23,218 nt of DNA, from positions 1 to 23,218 of the forward strand of contig CAYWPQ010000023.1 of assembly GCA_964460315.1 (NCBI GenBank). The letters run 5' to 3'. Positions 1 to 7,489 of this stretch are shown piece after piece (position 1 is the first letter of the stretch; every line of letters begins with the position of its first letter). The notes below the pieces were generated by a model. That model was given only the letters and a program-made list of their open reading frames with translations, ran no database searches and had not been told where the DNA came from. The position numbers and the translations under genes were made by a program. This DNA comes from Lacustribacter sp964460315. Lineage in GTDB: Bacteria > Pseudomonadota > Gammaproteobacteria > Burkholderiales > Burkholderiaceae_A.

Positions 1-1409
1 ACACCCAAGCCGACACTAAAGAGCAGTGTCGTGAGCATTCCAATCTTGAGCTGAAGCAGCATGATCGCAGCAGAGATGGCAATGAAGAATGCGACCAGAT
101 CCAGGCTTCTCCAAGACCAGAGATTGCCATCGGGGAAAAAAGTGTACTGAGCAAAGATGAGGGCAAGGTCAATGATCACGCCTACCACTGCAGCGCTAAT
201 GGCCGTGAGCGGTGCGTTCAGTGAAATGTTTCGTCGAGTGGCCTCGACCCATGGCGCACCCACCAAAATAAATACAAACGAAGGTAAAAAGGTGAAAACA
301 GTCACCACAACGGCGCCAAGTGCACCTGCTCCGGTGATTGGAAGAAATGACAGGCTGCTGTGCTGGGCGGCACCCACAAAACCCACAAAGGCATTGACCA
401 TCACCAGGGGCCCCGGTGTGGTCTCCCCCAGGGCAAGGCCATCCATCATCTGGGCGGCTGAAAGCCACTGGTAGTCATTCACTGCTGAATCGAAGACATA
501 AGGCAGAACGGCATAGGCACCACCGAAAGTGACCAGTGCCACTTTCGTGAAGAACGCAGCCATGTCGGTGAGTACATACGGGGCGAATTGATCCACGGCA
601 CTGTAGAGCAGCGCCCATAAGGCGACACCAGTGGCCAGCGCGGTGAGCACATGGCGGCCATTGGTTTTGGCGTGCGCCGGCGTCGGCGTGTGGTCATCGA
701 TGACAAAACCCTCGTGGGGCTCATCGCCAGACTCTGCGGGTGCGTTGTTCGAAGTCTGCTCCTGATTGTTCCTTAACACTTGAGCGGGGCGTGTTGCTGG
801 GGAGGCCAACGGCGAGTTGCTCGTCATCACTGGAGCCGTGGAAGGCTCCAGCCCTTTCAATGGAGTGCGGGACAACAGATGCGCAAGCCATCCAGTCAGT
901 GCGGCAAGAATAATGATGGTGACAAAGGAAAGCCCCACCAGAAGACCCAGAAGGGCACCCACGGCAATTGCAACCCAGAATGGGCCACGCAAGACGCGTT
1001 GACTCAGTTTGATGCAGGCAGCCACAACAATGGCCAGCACTGCCGGCTTGATGCCATAAAGCAGCGCCTGCACTTCAGGCTGTTGGCCATAAAGCACATA
1101 GACGGACCCCGCAGCGATCATGATCGCCAACGACGGCAGAACAAAAAGAACACCAGCCAGAATTCCACCCAGGGCGCCGTGGGTAAGCCAGCCAAGATAG
1201 GTTGCAAGCTGTTGGGCTTCAGGGCCCGGCAAAACCATGCAATAGTTCAGTGCATGCAGAAACCGGCGATCAGAAATCCACCGCCGACGCTCGACGAGTT
1301 CCCGGTGCATCAGCCCAATCTGCGCGGCGGGACCGCCAAACGAAATCAGGCCGATCTTCAGCCAGACATAAAGACTAGCGGCGAAGGAGATTTTCGAGGT
1401 CGGCTGCAA
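1..1409 (-). CDS. chrA: Chromate transporter ChrA, two CHR domains (C-terminus cut by window edge)
   Basis: Inner-membrane CHR-family transporter, expected to export chromate by analogy with characterised ChrA proteins. The minus-strand frame is open from about 1409 to position 1 (some 469 residues) with no stop, so the last few residues lie outside. The first CHR domain shows SFGGPAAQIG, then HRELVERRRWIS and LPGPEAQQLATYLGW. The second shows TFGGAYAVLPYV and GETTPGPLVMVNAFVGFVG, followed by hydrophobic helices. Between the domains is a long hydrophilic linker (about 80 residues, rich in Pro, Ser, Asn and Glu; roughly 640-860). No in-frame ATG precedes the first CHR motif. I chose the TTG at 1409 because its product (MQPTSKISFAASLYVWLK) aligns in length with the usual ChrA N-terminus. 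This overlaps the sco end by 35 bp, so the two genes are probably cotranscribed. Family call is firm; the start codon and actual ion are less certain. Confidence 0.88.
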   Translation of the reverse strand, partial: MQPTSKISFAASLYVWLKIGLISFGGPAAQIGLMHRELVERRRWISDRRFLHALNYCMVLPGPEAQQLATYLGWLTHGALGGILAGVLFVLPSLAIMIAAGSVYVLYGQQPEVQALLYGIKPAVLAIVVAACIKLSQRVLRGPFWVAIAVGALLGLLVGLSFVTIIILAALTGWLAHLLSRTPLKGLEPSTAPVMTSNSPLASPATRPAQVLRNNQEQTSNNAPAESGDEPHEGFVIDDHTPTPAHAKTNGRHVLTALATGVALWALLYSAVDQFAPYVLTDMAAFFTKVALVTFGGAYAVLPYVFDSAVNDYQWLSAAQMMDGLALGETTPGPLVMVNAFVGFVGAAQHSSLSFLPITGAGALGAVVVTVFTFLPSFVFILVGAPWVEATRRNISLNAPLTAISAAVVGVIIDLALIFAQYTFFPDGNLWSWRSLDLVAFFIAISAAIMLLQLKIGMLTTLLFSVGLG

Positions 1410-2016
1410 TTTTTTCGACGGGAAGATCGTGAGGGATCACCAAACGAAGTTTTCCTTGAGGATCAAAGGCATAGGTGAAAGTGGTGTGATCAATGGTGTA
1501 GGCCTTGGGGTCTTTGTCCGAATTCTTGGTGGGCACTTTTTTGTAAAAGACACGAAAGTCTTTGGCGACTTTCTCCGTCTCCGCGAGTGACCCTCGAAGA
1601 CCGACGATGGTTGGGTCAAACGAACGCAGATATTTTTCAAGAAGTGCCGCGGTGTCACGCTCTGGATCCACCGTGATGAAGACCAGCTGAAGCTTCTCAC
1701 CGTTTTTCCCAAGCGCTTCGCGAACCTGTTGCATTTTGGTTAAGTGGGTGGGGCAGGCGTCGGGGCAGTACATGAAGCCAAAAAAGACCAGGGTGACCTT
1801 GCCTTGAAAATCAGCCTGCGTCACCGTTTTGCCTTCCAGGTTCGGAAGGGAATAGCCTTGACCCCAATCGGCGCCGGCGACATCCATCGCATGAAATGCT
1901 GCCGGTTTTTGGCTGCAGCCCGAAAGGAGAAAAATCAGTGCGATCAGGCTGGCCAAGGCAGCCGTGGTAGCCATGCGGGGCAGCGGGTTGAGAATCCTGA
2001 GGCTTCGTGTTGTCAT
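1375..2016 (-). CDS. Sco1/SenC-type copper chaperone, lipoprotein
   Basis: A 213-residue thioredoxin-fold protein of the SCO1/SenC/PrrC family, which delivers copper to, or reduces cysteines in, the CuA site of cytochrome c oxidase on the periplasmic side of the membrane. The N-terminus is a lipoprotein signal with basic residues at R4, R7 and R14, a hydrophobic stretch and the lipobox LSGC, with lipidated Cys at C34. The copper-binding motif is present: CPDAC (C84 and C88) and the distal histidine in DHTTF (H177). Length matches the family. The ATG at 2016 is preferred over the internal Met15 because only the longer form has a positively charged signal n-region. The start lies 8 bp from the divergent mnmC-like gene, and the 3' end overlaps chrA. 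It could act as a redox protein rather than in oxidase assembly; no oxidase genes are visible here. Confidence 0.9.
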   Translation of the reverse strand: MTTRSLRILNPLPRMATTAALASLIALIFLLSGCSQKPAAFHAMDVAGADWGQGYSLPNLEGKTVTQADFQGKVTLVFFGFMYCPDACPTHLTKMQQVREALGKNGEKLQLVFITVDPERDTAALLEKYLRSFDPTIVGLRGSLAETEKVAKDFRVFYKKVPTKNSDKDPKAYTIDHTTFTYAFDPQGKLRLVIPHDLPVEKIAADLENLLRR

Positions 2017-2024
2017 AGCCGCCT

Positions 2025-3149
2025 ATGTTAACCCGCCCCTCTGTTGCTGTGATTGGTGCTGGACTCGCTGGCGCATCCTGCGCCCGCGCCCTTTCGGCGG
2101 CAGGCTGTCATGTCACCGTGATCGAGCGCAATGCCCATGCCGCTCTGGGGGCATCGGGCAATCCGCTTGGCATCCTTCACCCCCTGGTGTCGAAAGACCA
2201 TAACCTTGCCAGTCAATGGGTTGAGGCTGGCCTGACCACGACGCTTCGTTGGCTGGACGAACTCTCCTCGCAGACTTTTTCTCCCCCCGAAAATTCTGGC
2301 CTGCAGATCACTCAGAAAATCGGTGGTCGAATGGGTCAGCGGTGTGGCGTGGCCCAGATGGATTCCAGCGGCCTTGAGCTCATTCACTGGACAAGCGAGG
2401 GCGCCTGGATTCGCCCGGCGCTTTTCGTTCAGGCCTGTCTTGCCGAGGCCGTTCATCGTGGCGCACGGATTGTGTTGAACCGCACGGTTCAAGATCTGAA
2501 AAGCCTTGCCTCAGAATTCGACCACTGTGTGCTCGCTCAGGCCGATGCCATTCAAACCATGGTTCCGTGGGCTGAACTTCGGCTGAATGCCATTCGCGGC
2601 ACCATCAGCAGCTTTTCGATTTCCGAGGAACATTCCTTGCCGCACATCATCTGTGCCAGTGGCTATGCCACGCCGGTGATTGACGGTGAGATGGTGGTGG
2701 GTGCAAGTTTTGAACGTTTATCGAATGAGGCTGGAACCACCTTACCCGACGACGAAGCCGGCGACTCTATGTCCAACCTTGATCGTCTGGAGATTATTTC
2801 GCCAAAGCTTGCTTCAATCTGTCGCCAACAAACACCACGAGACCGCACCAGCATTCGAAGTGCAACGCTGGATCGAATGCCGCATGTGGGCCAGCTCTTG
2901 GATCCGTCCACCCCCCTTCGTCCGAGCGTGTCCCGGCTTGAGCAGATGCCCCGATCAGCAAGGCTTTGGGTGCTGGCCGGTCTGGGCTCTCGGGGCTTGT
3001 CCTCGGCCCCCTTGGGCGCTGAACTTTTGGCGACCCGAATCACTGGCCGTCATACCCCTGGAAGCCTTGTGGATTCCGTCTCTGCACGTGTTTTGGCTGC
3101 GGTCGATCCGGTGCGGTTCGCGCTTCGCCGTCATCAGCGTCGGTCGTGA
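2025..3149 (+). CDS. mnmC: FAD-dependent cmnm5s2U34 oxidoreductase, free-standing MnmC(o)-like domain
   Basis: A 374-residue DAO-fold FAD oxidoreductase resembling the C-terminal half of bifunctional MnmC, which converts cmnm5(s2)U34 to nm5(s2)U34 in tRNA wobble positions. Visible features: Rossmann motif VIGAGLAGASCA at residues 9-20; the family segment GASGNPLGILHPLVS at about 44-58; RGTISSFS in the middle; and near the C-terminus LWVLAGLGSRGLSSAPLGAELLA, split here as LWVLAGLGSRGLSS and APLGAELLA, followed by a DPVRFALRR ending typical of MnmC. What is missing is the N-terminal SAM methyltransferase domain that makes mnm5U; full MnmC is about 650 residues. A separate methyltransferase is not visible in the window. 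The next gene, a LysR regulator, begins 12 bp downstream. A general glycine/D-amino-acid oxidase is the alternative, but the GNPLGILHPL and GSRGLSSAPL motifs favour MnmC. Confidence 0.75.
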   Translation: MLTRPSVAVIGAGLAGASCARALSAAGCHVTVIERNAHAALGASGNPLGILHPLVSKDHNLASQWVEAGLTTTLRWLDELSSQTFSPPENSGLQITQKIGGRMGQRCGVAQMDSSGLELIHWTSEGAWIRPALFVQACLAEAVHRGARIVLNRTVQDLKSLASEFDHCVLAQADAIQTMVPWAELRLNAIRGTISSFSISEEHSLPHIICASGYATPVIDGEMVVGASFERLSNEAGTTLPDDEAGDSMSNLDRLEIISPKLASICRQQTPRDRTSIRSATLDRMPHVGQLLDPSTPLRPSVSRLEQMPRSARLWVLAGLGSRGLSSAPLGAELLATRITGRHTPGSLVDSVSARVLAAVDPVRFALRRHQRRS

Positions 3150-3161
3150 TAGATTCAAGTC

Positions 3162-4082
3162 ATGAATTTTCAACAACTCCGAATCATTCGTGAGGCCGTT
3201 CGTCAGCAGTTCAACCTGACCGAGGTCTCCAGTGTGCTGTTCACCTCGCAGTCTGGGGTTAGCAAACACATTCGCGATCTGGAGGAAGAGCTTGGTGTGG
3301 AACTGTTCGTTCGCAAAGGTAAGCGCCTTTTGGGACTCACCGAGCTCGGCCAAGAGGTGGCCCGTTATGTTGAGCGCATCTTGCAAGAGACTGACAACCT
3401 TCAGGCCGTGGCAGCAAGCTTTGCCCGGCAAGACGAAGGCCGTCTGGTGTTGGCCACCACCCACACCCAGGCGCGTTATGCCCTGCCTGAAATTGTTCGC
3501 CGGTTTAGGAACGACTTCCCAAAAGTGCACCTGGTCATGCATCAGGCGACACCGGCAGAAATAGCCAGCCTTTTGGAAAGCGATGAAGCCGACGTTGGCA
3601 TTGCCACGGAGTCGCTTCGGGACAATTCAAACTTCGCCACTTTTCCGTTTTACCGCTGGTACCACGGGGTGATCGTTCCGAAGGGCCACCCCTTGGCGGA
3701 TCTTCCGGAGCTCACACTTGAGGCCATTGCCCAGTATCCCATCGTCACCTACCACGAAGGGTTCACCGGCCGGGCCATGATTGACCGCACTTTTGCTGAA
3801 GCTGGGCTGGCGCCGGAAATTGCCATGGCCGCACTCGATGCCGATGTGATTAAGGCTTATGTGGCGCTGGGTATGGGTGTGGGGATCGTGGCCTCCATGG
3901 CCTTTGATGACGAGCAAGACCAGCATCTGCAGCTGCTTGATGCCAGCGATCTGTTCCAGGAAAACATGACGGTTCTTGCCTTGCGAAAGGGACGCTTTCT
4001 TCGGGGTTTTGTGAAACGATTCGTCACGCTTTGTGTCCGAGACCTCTCTGAAGGCGAACTGATCAAAGCGGTTGAAAAGTAA
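3162..4082 (+). CDS. cysB: CysB/SsuR-type LysR family transcriptional regulator
   Basis: A 306-residue LysR-type regulator. Residues 1-60 form the winged helix-turn-helix (TSQSGVSKHIRDLEEELGVELF); the rest is the substrate-binding co-inducer domain. Segments diagnostic for the CysB branch are ATTHTQARYALPEIV at about 98-112, IVTYHEGFTGR, and ALDADVIKAYVALGMGVGIVA near 225-245, which form the sulfate/acetylserine pocket in CysB relatives. CysB and its paralogues SsuR/Cbl control cysteine synthesis and organosulfur use, and I cannot separate them by sequence alone. Length is close to family norm. It starts 12 bp after mnmC with a poor ribosome binding site and ends 21 bp before panB, so it may lie in one transcription unit with both. 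No sulfur-assimilation genes are adjacent, so the regulon is not given by context. Confidence 0.8.
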   Translation: MNFQQLRIIREAVRQQFNLTEVSSVLFTSQSGVSKHIRDLEEELGVELFVRKGKRLLGLTELGQEVARYVERILQETDNLQAVAASFARQDEGRLVLATTHTQARYALPEIVRRFRNDFPKVHLVMHQATPAEIASLLESDEADVGIATESLRDNSNFATFPFYRWYHGVIVPKGHPLADLPELTLEAIAQYPIVTYHEGFTGRAMIDRTFAEAGLAPEIAMAALDADVIKAYVALGMGVGIVASMAFDDEQDQHLQLLDASDLFQENMTVLALRKGRFLRGFVKRFVTLCVRDLSEGELIKAVEK

Positions 4083-4103
4083 TTTCTAAAAAAGGTTCAT
4101 CAC

Positions 4104-4952
4104 ATGGCCAATTACGGAACGGATTCCCCCACACGCAAGGCAGTGACGCTGCTGGATCTCAAGTCCCGCAAAAGCCTTCGTCAGCAAGGCGGCGCGCAAA
4201 ACCCTATCGCCATGCTCACCTGTTATGACGCAAGCTTTGCCTCACTGCTTGATCAGGCGGGCGTGGATATTTTGCTCATTGGTGATTCCCTAGGCATGGT
4301 CTTGCAGGGCCATGACTCCACCATGCCGGTGACCATCGATCAAATGATCTATCACACCGAATGCGTGGCGCGGGCAAAAACGAAGGCCTGGGTTCTGGTC
4401 GACATGCCCTTTGGCAGCTATCAGGAATCCCCAGAGCAGGCTTACAGCAATGCGGCAAGTCTGGTGGCAGCAGGTGCTCAGATGGTGAAACTTGAGGGTG
4501 GGACCTGGCTCGCGCCCACGGTGAAGTTTCTGACCGACCGAGGTATTCCTGTCTGCGCGCATCTTGGACTGACGCCGCAATCCGTTCATGCCCTGGGTGG
4601 CTATCGTGTTCAAGGCCGTGACCAGGCCGCGGCGGATCAGCTGATTGCGGATGCCAAGCTGCTGCAAAACCACGGCGCCGACATGGTGCTGGTGGAATTA
4701 ATTCCAACACCGCTTGGCAAGCGACTTGAGGAAGAACTGACCGTACCCACCATCGGCATTGGTGCAGGCCCACACACCACGGGCCAGGTGCTGGTGCTGC
4801 ACGACATTCTGGATGTCTCGCCCGGGAAAAAGGCGCGCTTTGTCAAAAACTACCTGCGCGAGGCAGGCACGATTCAAGGCGCCGTTGAGCGTTTCGTGGC
4901 CGAGGTTAAGTCAGGTGCCTACCCGGGCCCTGAGCATGGATTTGACTCTTAG
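4104..4952 (+). CDS. panB: 3-methyl-2-oxobutanoate hydroxymethyltransferase (ketopantoate hydroxymethyltransferase)
   Basis: Cytosolic enzyme of pantothenate/CoA synthesis: transfers a hydroxymethyl group from 5,10-methylene-tetrahydrofolate to 2-oxoisovalerate, giving ketopantoate. At 282 residues it has the standard TIM barrel plus about 18 extra N-terminal residues. Conserved elements: MLTCYDASFASLLD at 37-50; IGDSLGM with metal ligand D61; VDMPFGSY with metal ligand D100; VKLEGG with E131; HLGLTPQS; the catalytic Glu E198 in VLVELIPTP; and IGIGAGPHTTGQVLVLHD. The start ATG is preceded by an AAAGG stretch at suitable spacing. It follows the LysR gene by 21 bp and ends at the terminator at 4972-5004. 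panC is not in the window. Identification is secure. Confidence 0.97.
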   Translation: MANYGTDSPTRKAVTLLDLKSRKSLRQQGGAQNPIAMLTCYDASFASLLDQAGVDILLIGDSLGMVLQGHDSTMPVTIDQMIYHTECVARAKTKAWVLVDMPFGSYQESPEQAYSNAASLVAAGAQMVKLEGGTWLAPTVKFLTDRGIPVCAHLGLTPQSVHALGGYRVQGRDQAAADQLIADAKLLQNHGADMVLVELIPTPLGKRLEEELTVPTIGIGAGPHTTGQVLVLHDILDVSPGKKARFVKNYLREAGTIQGAVERFVAEVKSGAYPGPEHGFDS

Positions 4953-4971
4953 CTCATGGTTCCGGGCCGTG

Positions 4972-5004
4972 CTTGAGTGGCCCGCTTCAACCACTCAGGT
5001 TTTT
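4972..5004 (+). terminator. Rho-independent terminator of the panB unit
   Basis: Nine-base stem CTTGAGTGG (4972-4980) pairs with CCACTCAGG (4991-4999), with one G-T wobble, across a 10-base loop and is followed directly by five T residues and a further T-rich stretch. It lies 20 bp after the panB stop. The right arm contains the stop codon of the convergent metallo-beta-lactamase gene. On the minus strand no U-tract follows the hairpin, so it should end only plus-strand transcription. Confidence 0.75.
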
Positions 5005-6092
5005 GCTTTCACAAAGGTGAGTCGCCCCTGATCGTCACGCAGGCGTGTGAGTTCACCCGAATGCCAAAGGTAATTCAGATGGGCAATGGTTTCGCCGAAG
5101 GCGAAGGTCAGCTGATGAAGATCAAGCTCACGCTTAAACAAGATTGGCATCACCTCGGCTGCTGACTTTGGCGTTGCACAGGCCTCCAGGGTTTCATCAA
5201 GTCGCTCGCGATGGTGTTCGTGAAGCTGCTCAAGTCTGACCTTGATGCCACCCTCACGCCCACCCTTTTCCGCGCCGAAGGGCTTGCCGTGAGACGGCAA
5301 AACCAATACATCGTCAGGCAGGCTTTCGTAGGCGCGCAGGGAATCCAGGTAAAGCTTCAAGGGGTTGGCATCGGGCTCTTGGGCCATGACCAGCATGTTG
5401 GTTGAAATCTTGGGCAGCACCATGTCGCCAGAAATCAACAGGTTTTGATGGGCGTTATAGAGCGCGCAGTGTTCCGGTGAATGACCGTAACCAGGAATCA
5501 CTCGCCAGGAACTCTCGCCAATGCGAATGTCTTCGTGCGGGAAGATACGACGAAAGTTCATGGGCACTTCGGGAACAAGATTCGGGTAGTAGCCACGTCG
5601 CATACGAAGCTTGTTCAGCGTCTCAAGGTCAGTAATGCCGTGACGGTCGAAATGTCGCGCAGTGTTTTCCGTGTCGCGGTCGTCCGCAGGCGGCTGATTC
5701 CAGATACGCGCGGAAACATACTCTGCAAAGTTGATCCACAAAGGCGCCTCCCAGAGCTGCTTCTCGGTTCCTTTGCACAGCCACGAGGCAAGCCCGATGT
5801 GGTCCGGATGAAAATGGGTGCAAAGCACACGAAGAATCGGAAGTCCCTTGAAATGACGGGCAATGACCTGATGCCAGGCCGCCCGAACCTCATCCGTGGA
5901 AACCCCAGTGTCCACCACGGTCCAGCCTTTGCGTCCATCAAGTTCGTCTTCCAAAAGCCAAAGATTGATGTGATTGAGTGCAAACGGAAGGGGCATGCGC
6001 AGCCAGAAGACTCCGGGTGCAATCGGGGTGGCGTCCCCGTGATCGGGCATGGCATGGGGGCTGTAGCGGATGAATGATTCAGGATGGGTCAT
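4995..6092 (-). CDS. MBL-fold metallo-hydrolase with C-terminal winged-helix region
   Basis: A 365-residue metallo-beta-lactamase superfamily protein. The zinc site is complete: THFHPDH with H93, H95, D97 and H98; GYGHSPEH with H204; SGDM with D223; and LPSHGKP with H268. After the fold, residues from about 280 to 365 look like the helical LACTB2-type C-terminal extension seen in glyoxalase-II/endoribonuclease-like members. No signal peptide, so cytosolic. The substrate is not recognisable; in catabolic clusters such proteins are often thioesterases or lactone hydrolases, which is inference only. It is monocistronic, convergent with panB and divergent from the methyltransferase gene (183 bp gap), so control could be shared with either the methyltransferase or neither. 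Confidence 0.85.
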   Translation of the reverse strand: MTHPESFIRYSPHAMPDHGDATPIAPGVFWLRMPLPFALNHINLWLLEDELDGRKGWTVVDTGVSTDEVRAAWHQVIARHFKGLPILRVLCTHFHPDHIGLASWLCKGTEKQLWEAPLWINFAEYVSARIWNQPPADDRDTENTARHFDRHGITDLETLNKLRMRRGYYPNLVPEVPMNFRRIFPHEDIRIGESSWRVIPGYGHSPEHCALYNAHQNLLISGDMVLPKISTNMLVMAQEPDANPLKLYLDSLRAYESLPDDVLVLPSHGKPFGAEKGGREGGIKVRLEQLHEHHRERLDETLEACATPKSAAEVMPILFKRELDLHQLTFAFGETIAHLNYLWHSGELTRLRDDQGRLTFVKAKT

Positions 6093-6260
6093 GGTGAAAG
6101 GCGCTGTGGTGTCAGTGAGAAGAGTCGCTACTGATTATGGCCTATTGCAGCGCAGCGAATGATGACCATGCCTCGGTTTACGGGGTTGCGTCTAGTTTCT
6201 AGTTTTAATCGTTCTTTACCCCTTTGCGTGGTTATGCTAGAAATGAGCGATACGTCATTC

Positions 6261-6268
6261 CAAGGAGG
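6261..6268 (+). promoter_or_regulatory. Strong ribosome binding site deciding the methyltransferase start
   Basis: AAGGAGG sits seven bases before the ATG at 6276 and is the only good Shine-Dalgarno in this region. It overrules the upstream in-frame ATGs at 6159 and 6243, which have no such site. Confidence 0.8.
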
Positions 6269-6275
6269 AAAGTTC

Positions 6276-7475
6276 ATGAGTACGGTTCAGCTTCAAGATC
6301 AGCAAGATCATGCAGTGCTTCCGAAGACCTCGTTTGAAGAAGCCTCGCGTCAGGATTTCGTTCGCAGCCTGAAGTTTCATCTGGCTTCTAAGGTTTCGCC
6401 GGGTAATGCGCTCACCTATGAAAAGCGCTCGTTGCCGCGCTTTAAGCAAGAGGCCGGTCGCGAGCCACAGACCATCCATGAAGTGCGTCACCTCATGACC
6501 GAAGACCCCTATTTCCAGTTCTGGAGTGCCATGCAGCGCAACAGCCAAGAGATGATGTGGAAGTCGGTTCAGGTCTCGGTTGAGCGTCAGATGGACAACC
6601 TTGCCGAATCCGCCAAGCCCAAGAAAACGCTGGGTTCGCTCACGTTGGACCCCAACCTTGCGGTTCCCGCTTACCACCGACTTGTCGACATTCACTGCAT
6701 GCCGGGTGGCTACCATTCGGAATTCATGAAAGACGACGTCGCCAATGGTGCGGTGTATGACCGTGCAGTTTATCTTTACGCCATGGGCCGTATGGGGCCA
6801 CTGAACTCTGACATTGGCGACACCACCATTGCTTATCTGAAGGCCACCTGGCCTGATTTCAAGCCCAAACGTATTCTTGATCTTGGCTGCACAGTGGGGC
6901 ATTCCACCACGCCTTACCTTGACGCCTACCCGGGTGCAGAGGTTTATGGAATTGATGTTGGTGCGCCTGTGCTGCGTTATGCGCACGCCCGTGCCGAAAG
7001 CCTTGGCAAGAAGGTGCATTTTTCTCAGCAAAATGCCGAGTGCACGAACTTCCCGGACGGCCACTTTGATCTGATCGTCAGCCACATCCTGGTTCATGAG
7101 ACCAGCCACAAAGCCATTCGCAACATCATGCGCGAGGCCAATCGTCTGTTGGCTCCCGGCGGCATTGTCATCCATGCCGAAACCCCGCCTTACAAGGCTT
7201 TCGGTGTGTTCGATGCCTTCATGCTGGACTGGGACACCCGCAACAACAACGAGCCTTACTGGAGCGCAAGCCACGAGATTGACCCTGTGGCCATCGCCAA
7301 GGAAACAGGTTTTGATCCCGCATTGGCTTTCGAGGGTAATCAGCCCAGCGCCTTTGAACAGGCCGAGGCACGCCGCACCCACGTCTTTCAGGGTGGCGAT
7401 TTTGGCGGCGGTGGCTTTTGGTATGTCTGGGGTGCGCAGAAATCGGGCGCGGCCAAACCGCAGCAGGCGTCATAA
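6276..7475 (+). CDS. Class I SAM-dependent methyltransferase with long N-terminal helical region
   Basis: A 399-residue cytosolic protein. Residues 198-300 form a Rossmann methyltransferase core: motif I ILDLGCTVGHST (200-211), acidic residue in YGIDVG (224-229) for the SAM ribose, DGHFDLIVSH as motif IV, and LLAPGGIVIH as the post-motif. The first 190 residues are not a known domain to me; they hold conserved-looking segments such as MTEDPYFQFWSAMQRNSQEM and MPGGYHSEFM. The C-terminus ends in a Gly-rich FGGGGFWYVWGAQ. Start 6276 is chosen for its ribosome binding site. The stop is merged with the ribosome binding site of the next gene, so the two are translationally coupled. The methyl acceptor is unknown. 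The location next to ligase and nitrilase genes suggests small-molecule methylation within the same catabolic function, but that is inference. Confidence 0.85.
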   Translation: MSTVQLQDQQDHAVLPKTSFEEASRQDFVRSLKFHLASKVSPGNALTYEKRSLPRFKQEAGREPQTIHEVRHLMTEDPYFQFWSAMQRNSQEMMWKSVQVSVERQMDNLAESAKPKKTLGSLTLDPNLAVPAYHRLVDIHCMPGGYHSEFMKDDVANGAVYDRAVYLYAMGRMGPLNSDIGDTTIAYLKATWPDFKPKRILDLGCTVGHSTTPYLDAYPGAEVYGIDVGAPVLRYAHARAESLGKKVHFSQQNAECTNFPDGHFDLIVSHILVHETSHKAIRNIMREANRLLAPGGIVIHAETPPYKAFGVFDAFMLDWDTRNNNEPYWSASHEIDPVAIAKETGFDPALAFEGNQPSAFEQAEARRTHVFQGGDFGGGGFWYVWGAQKSGAAKPQQAS

Positions 7476-7489
7476 GGGGTTCACGGTTC

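Noticed and set aside
1..1409. chrA broken by a frameshift
   Set aside because: Codon-by-codon reading of the minus strand through the linker (about 600-960) and the second domain shows a single open frame to the window edge.
780..1478. Plus-strand open frame of 232 codons opposite chrA
   Set aside because: It is antisense to chrA, whose minus-strand frame carries both CHR motifs; its own translation is low-complexity and basic with no recognisable domain.
6174..6190. Possible second -24/-12 promoter (CGG...TTGCG) before the methyltransferase gene
   Set aside because: Distance between the GG and GC elements is one base too long and the -24 half lacks the GCAC part.
6211..6240. Possible sigma-70 promoter with TATGCT as -10
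   Set aside because: No acceptable -35 hexamer lies 16-18 bp upstream.
6255..7382. Minus-strand open frame of 375 codons opposite the methyltransferase gene
   Set aside because: The plus strand encodes a clear SAM-binding core with an excellent ribosome binding site; the antisense product shows no family motif.
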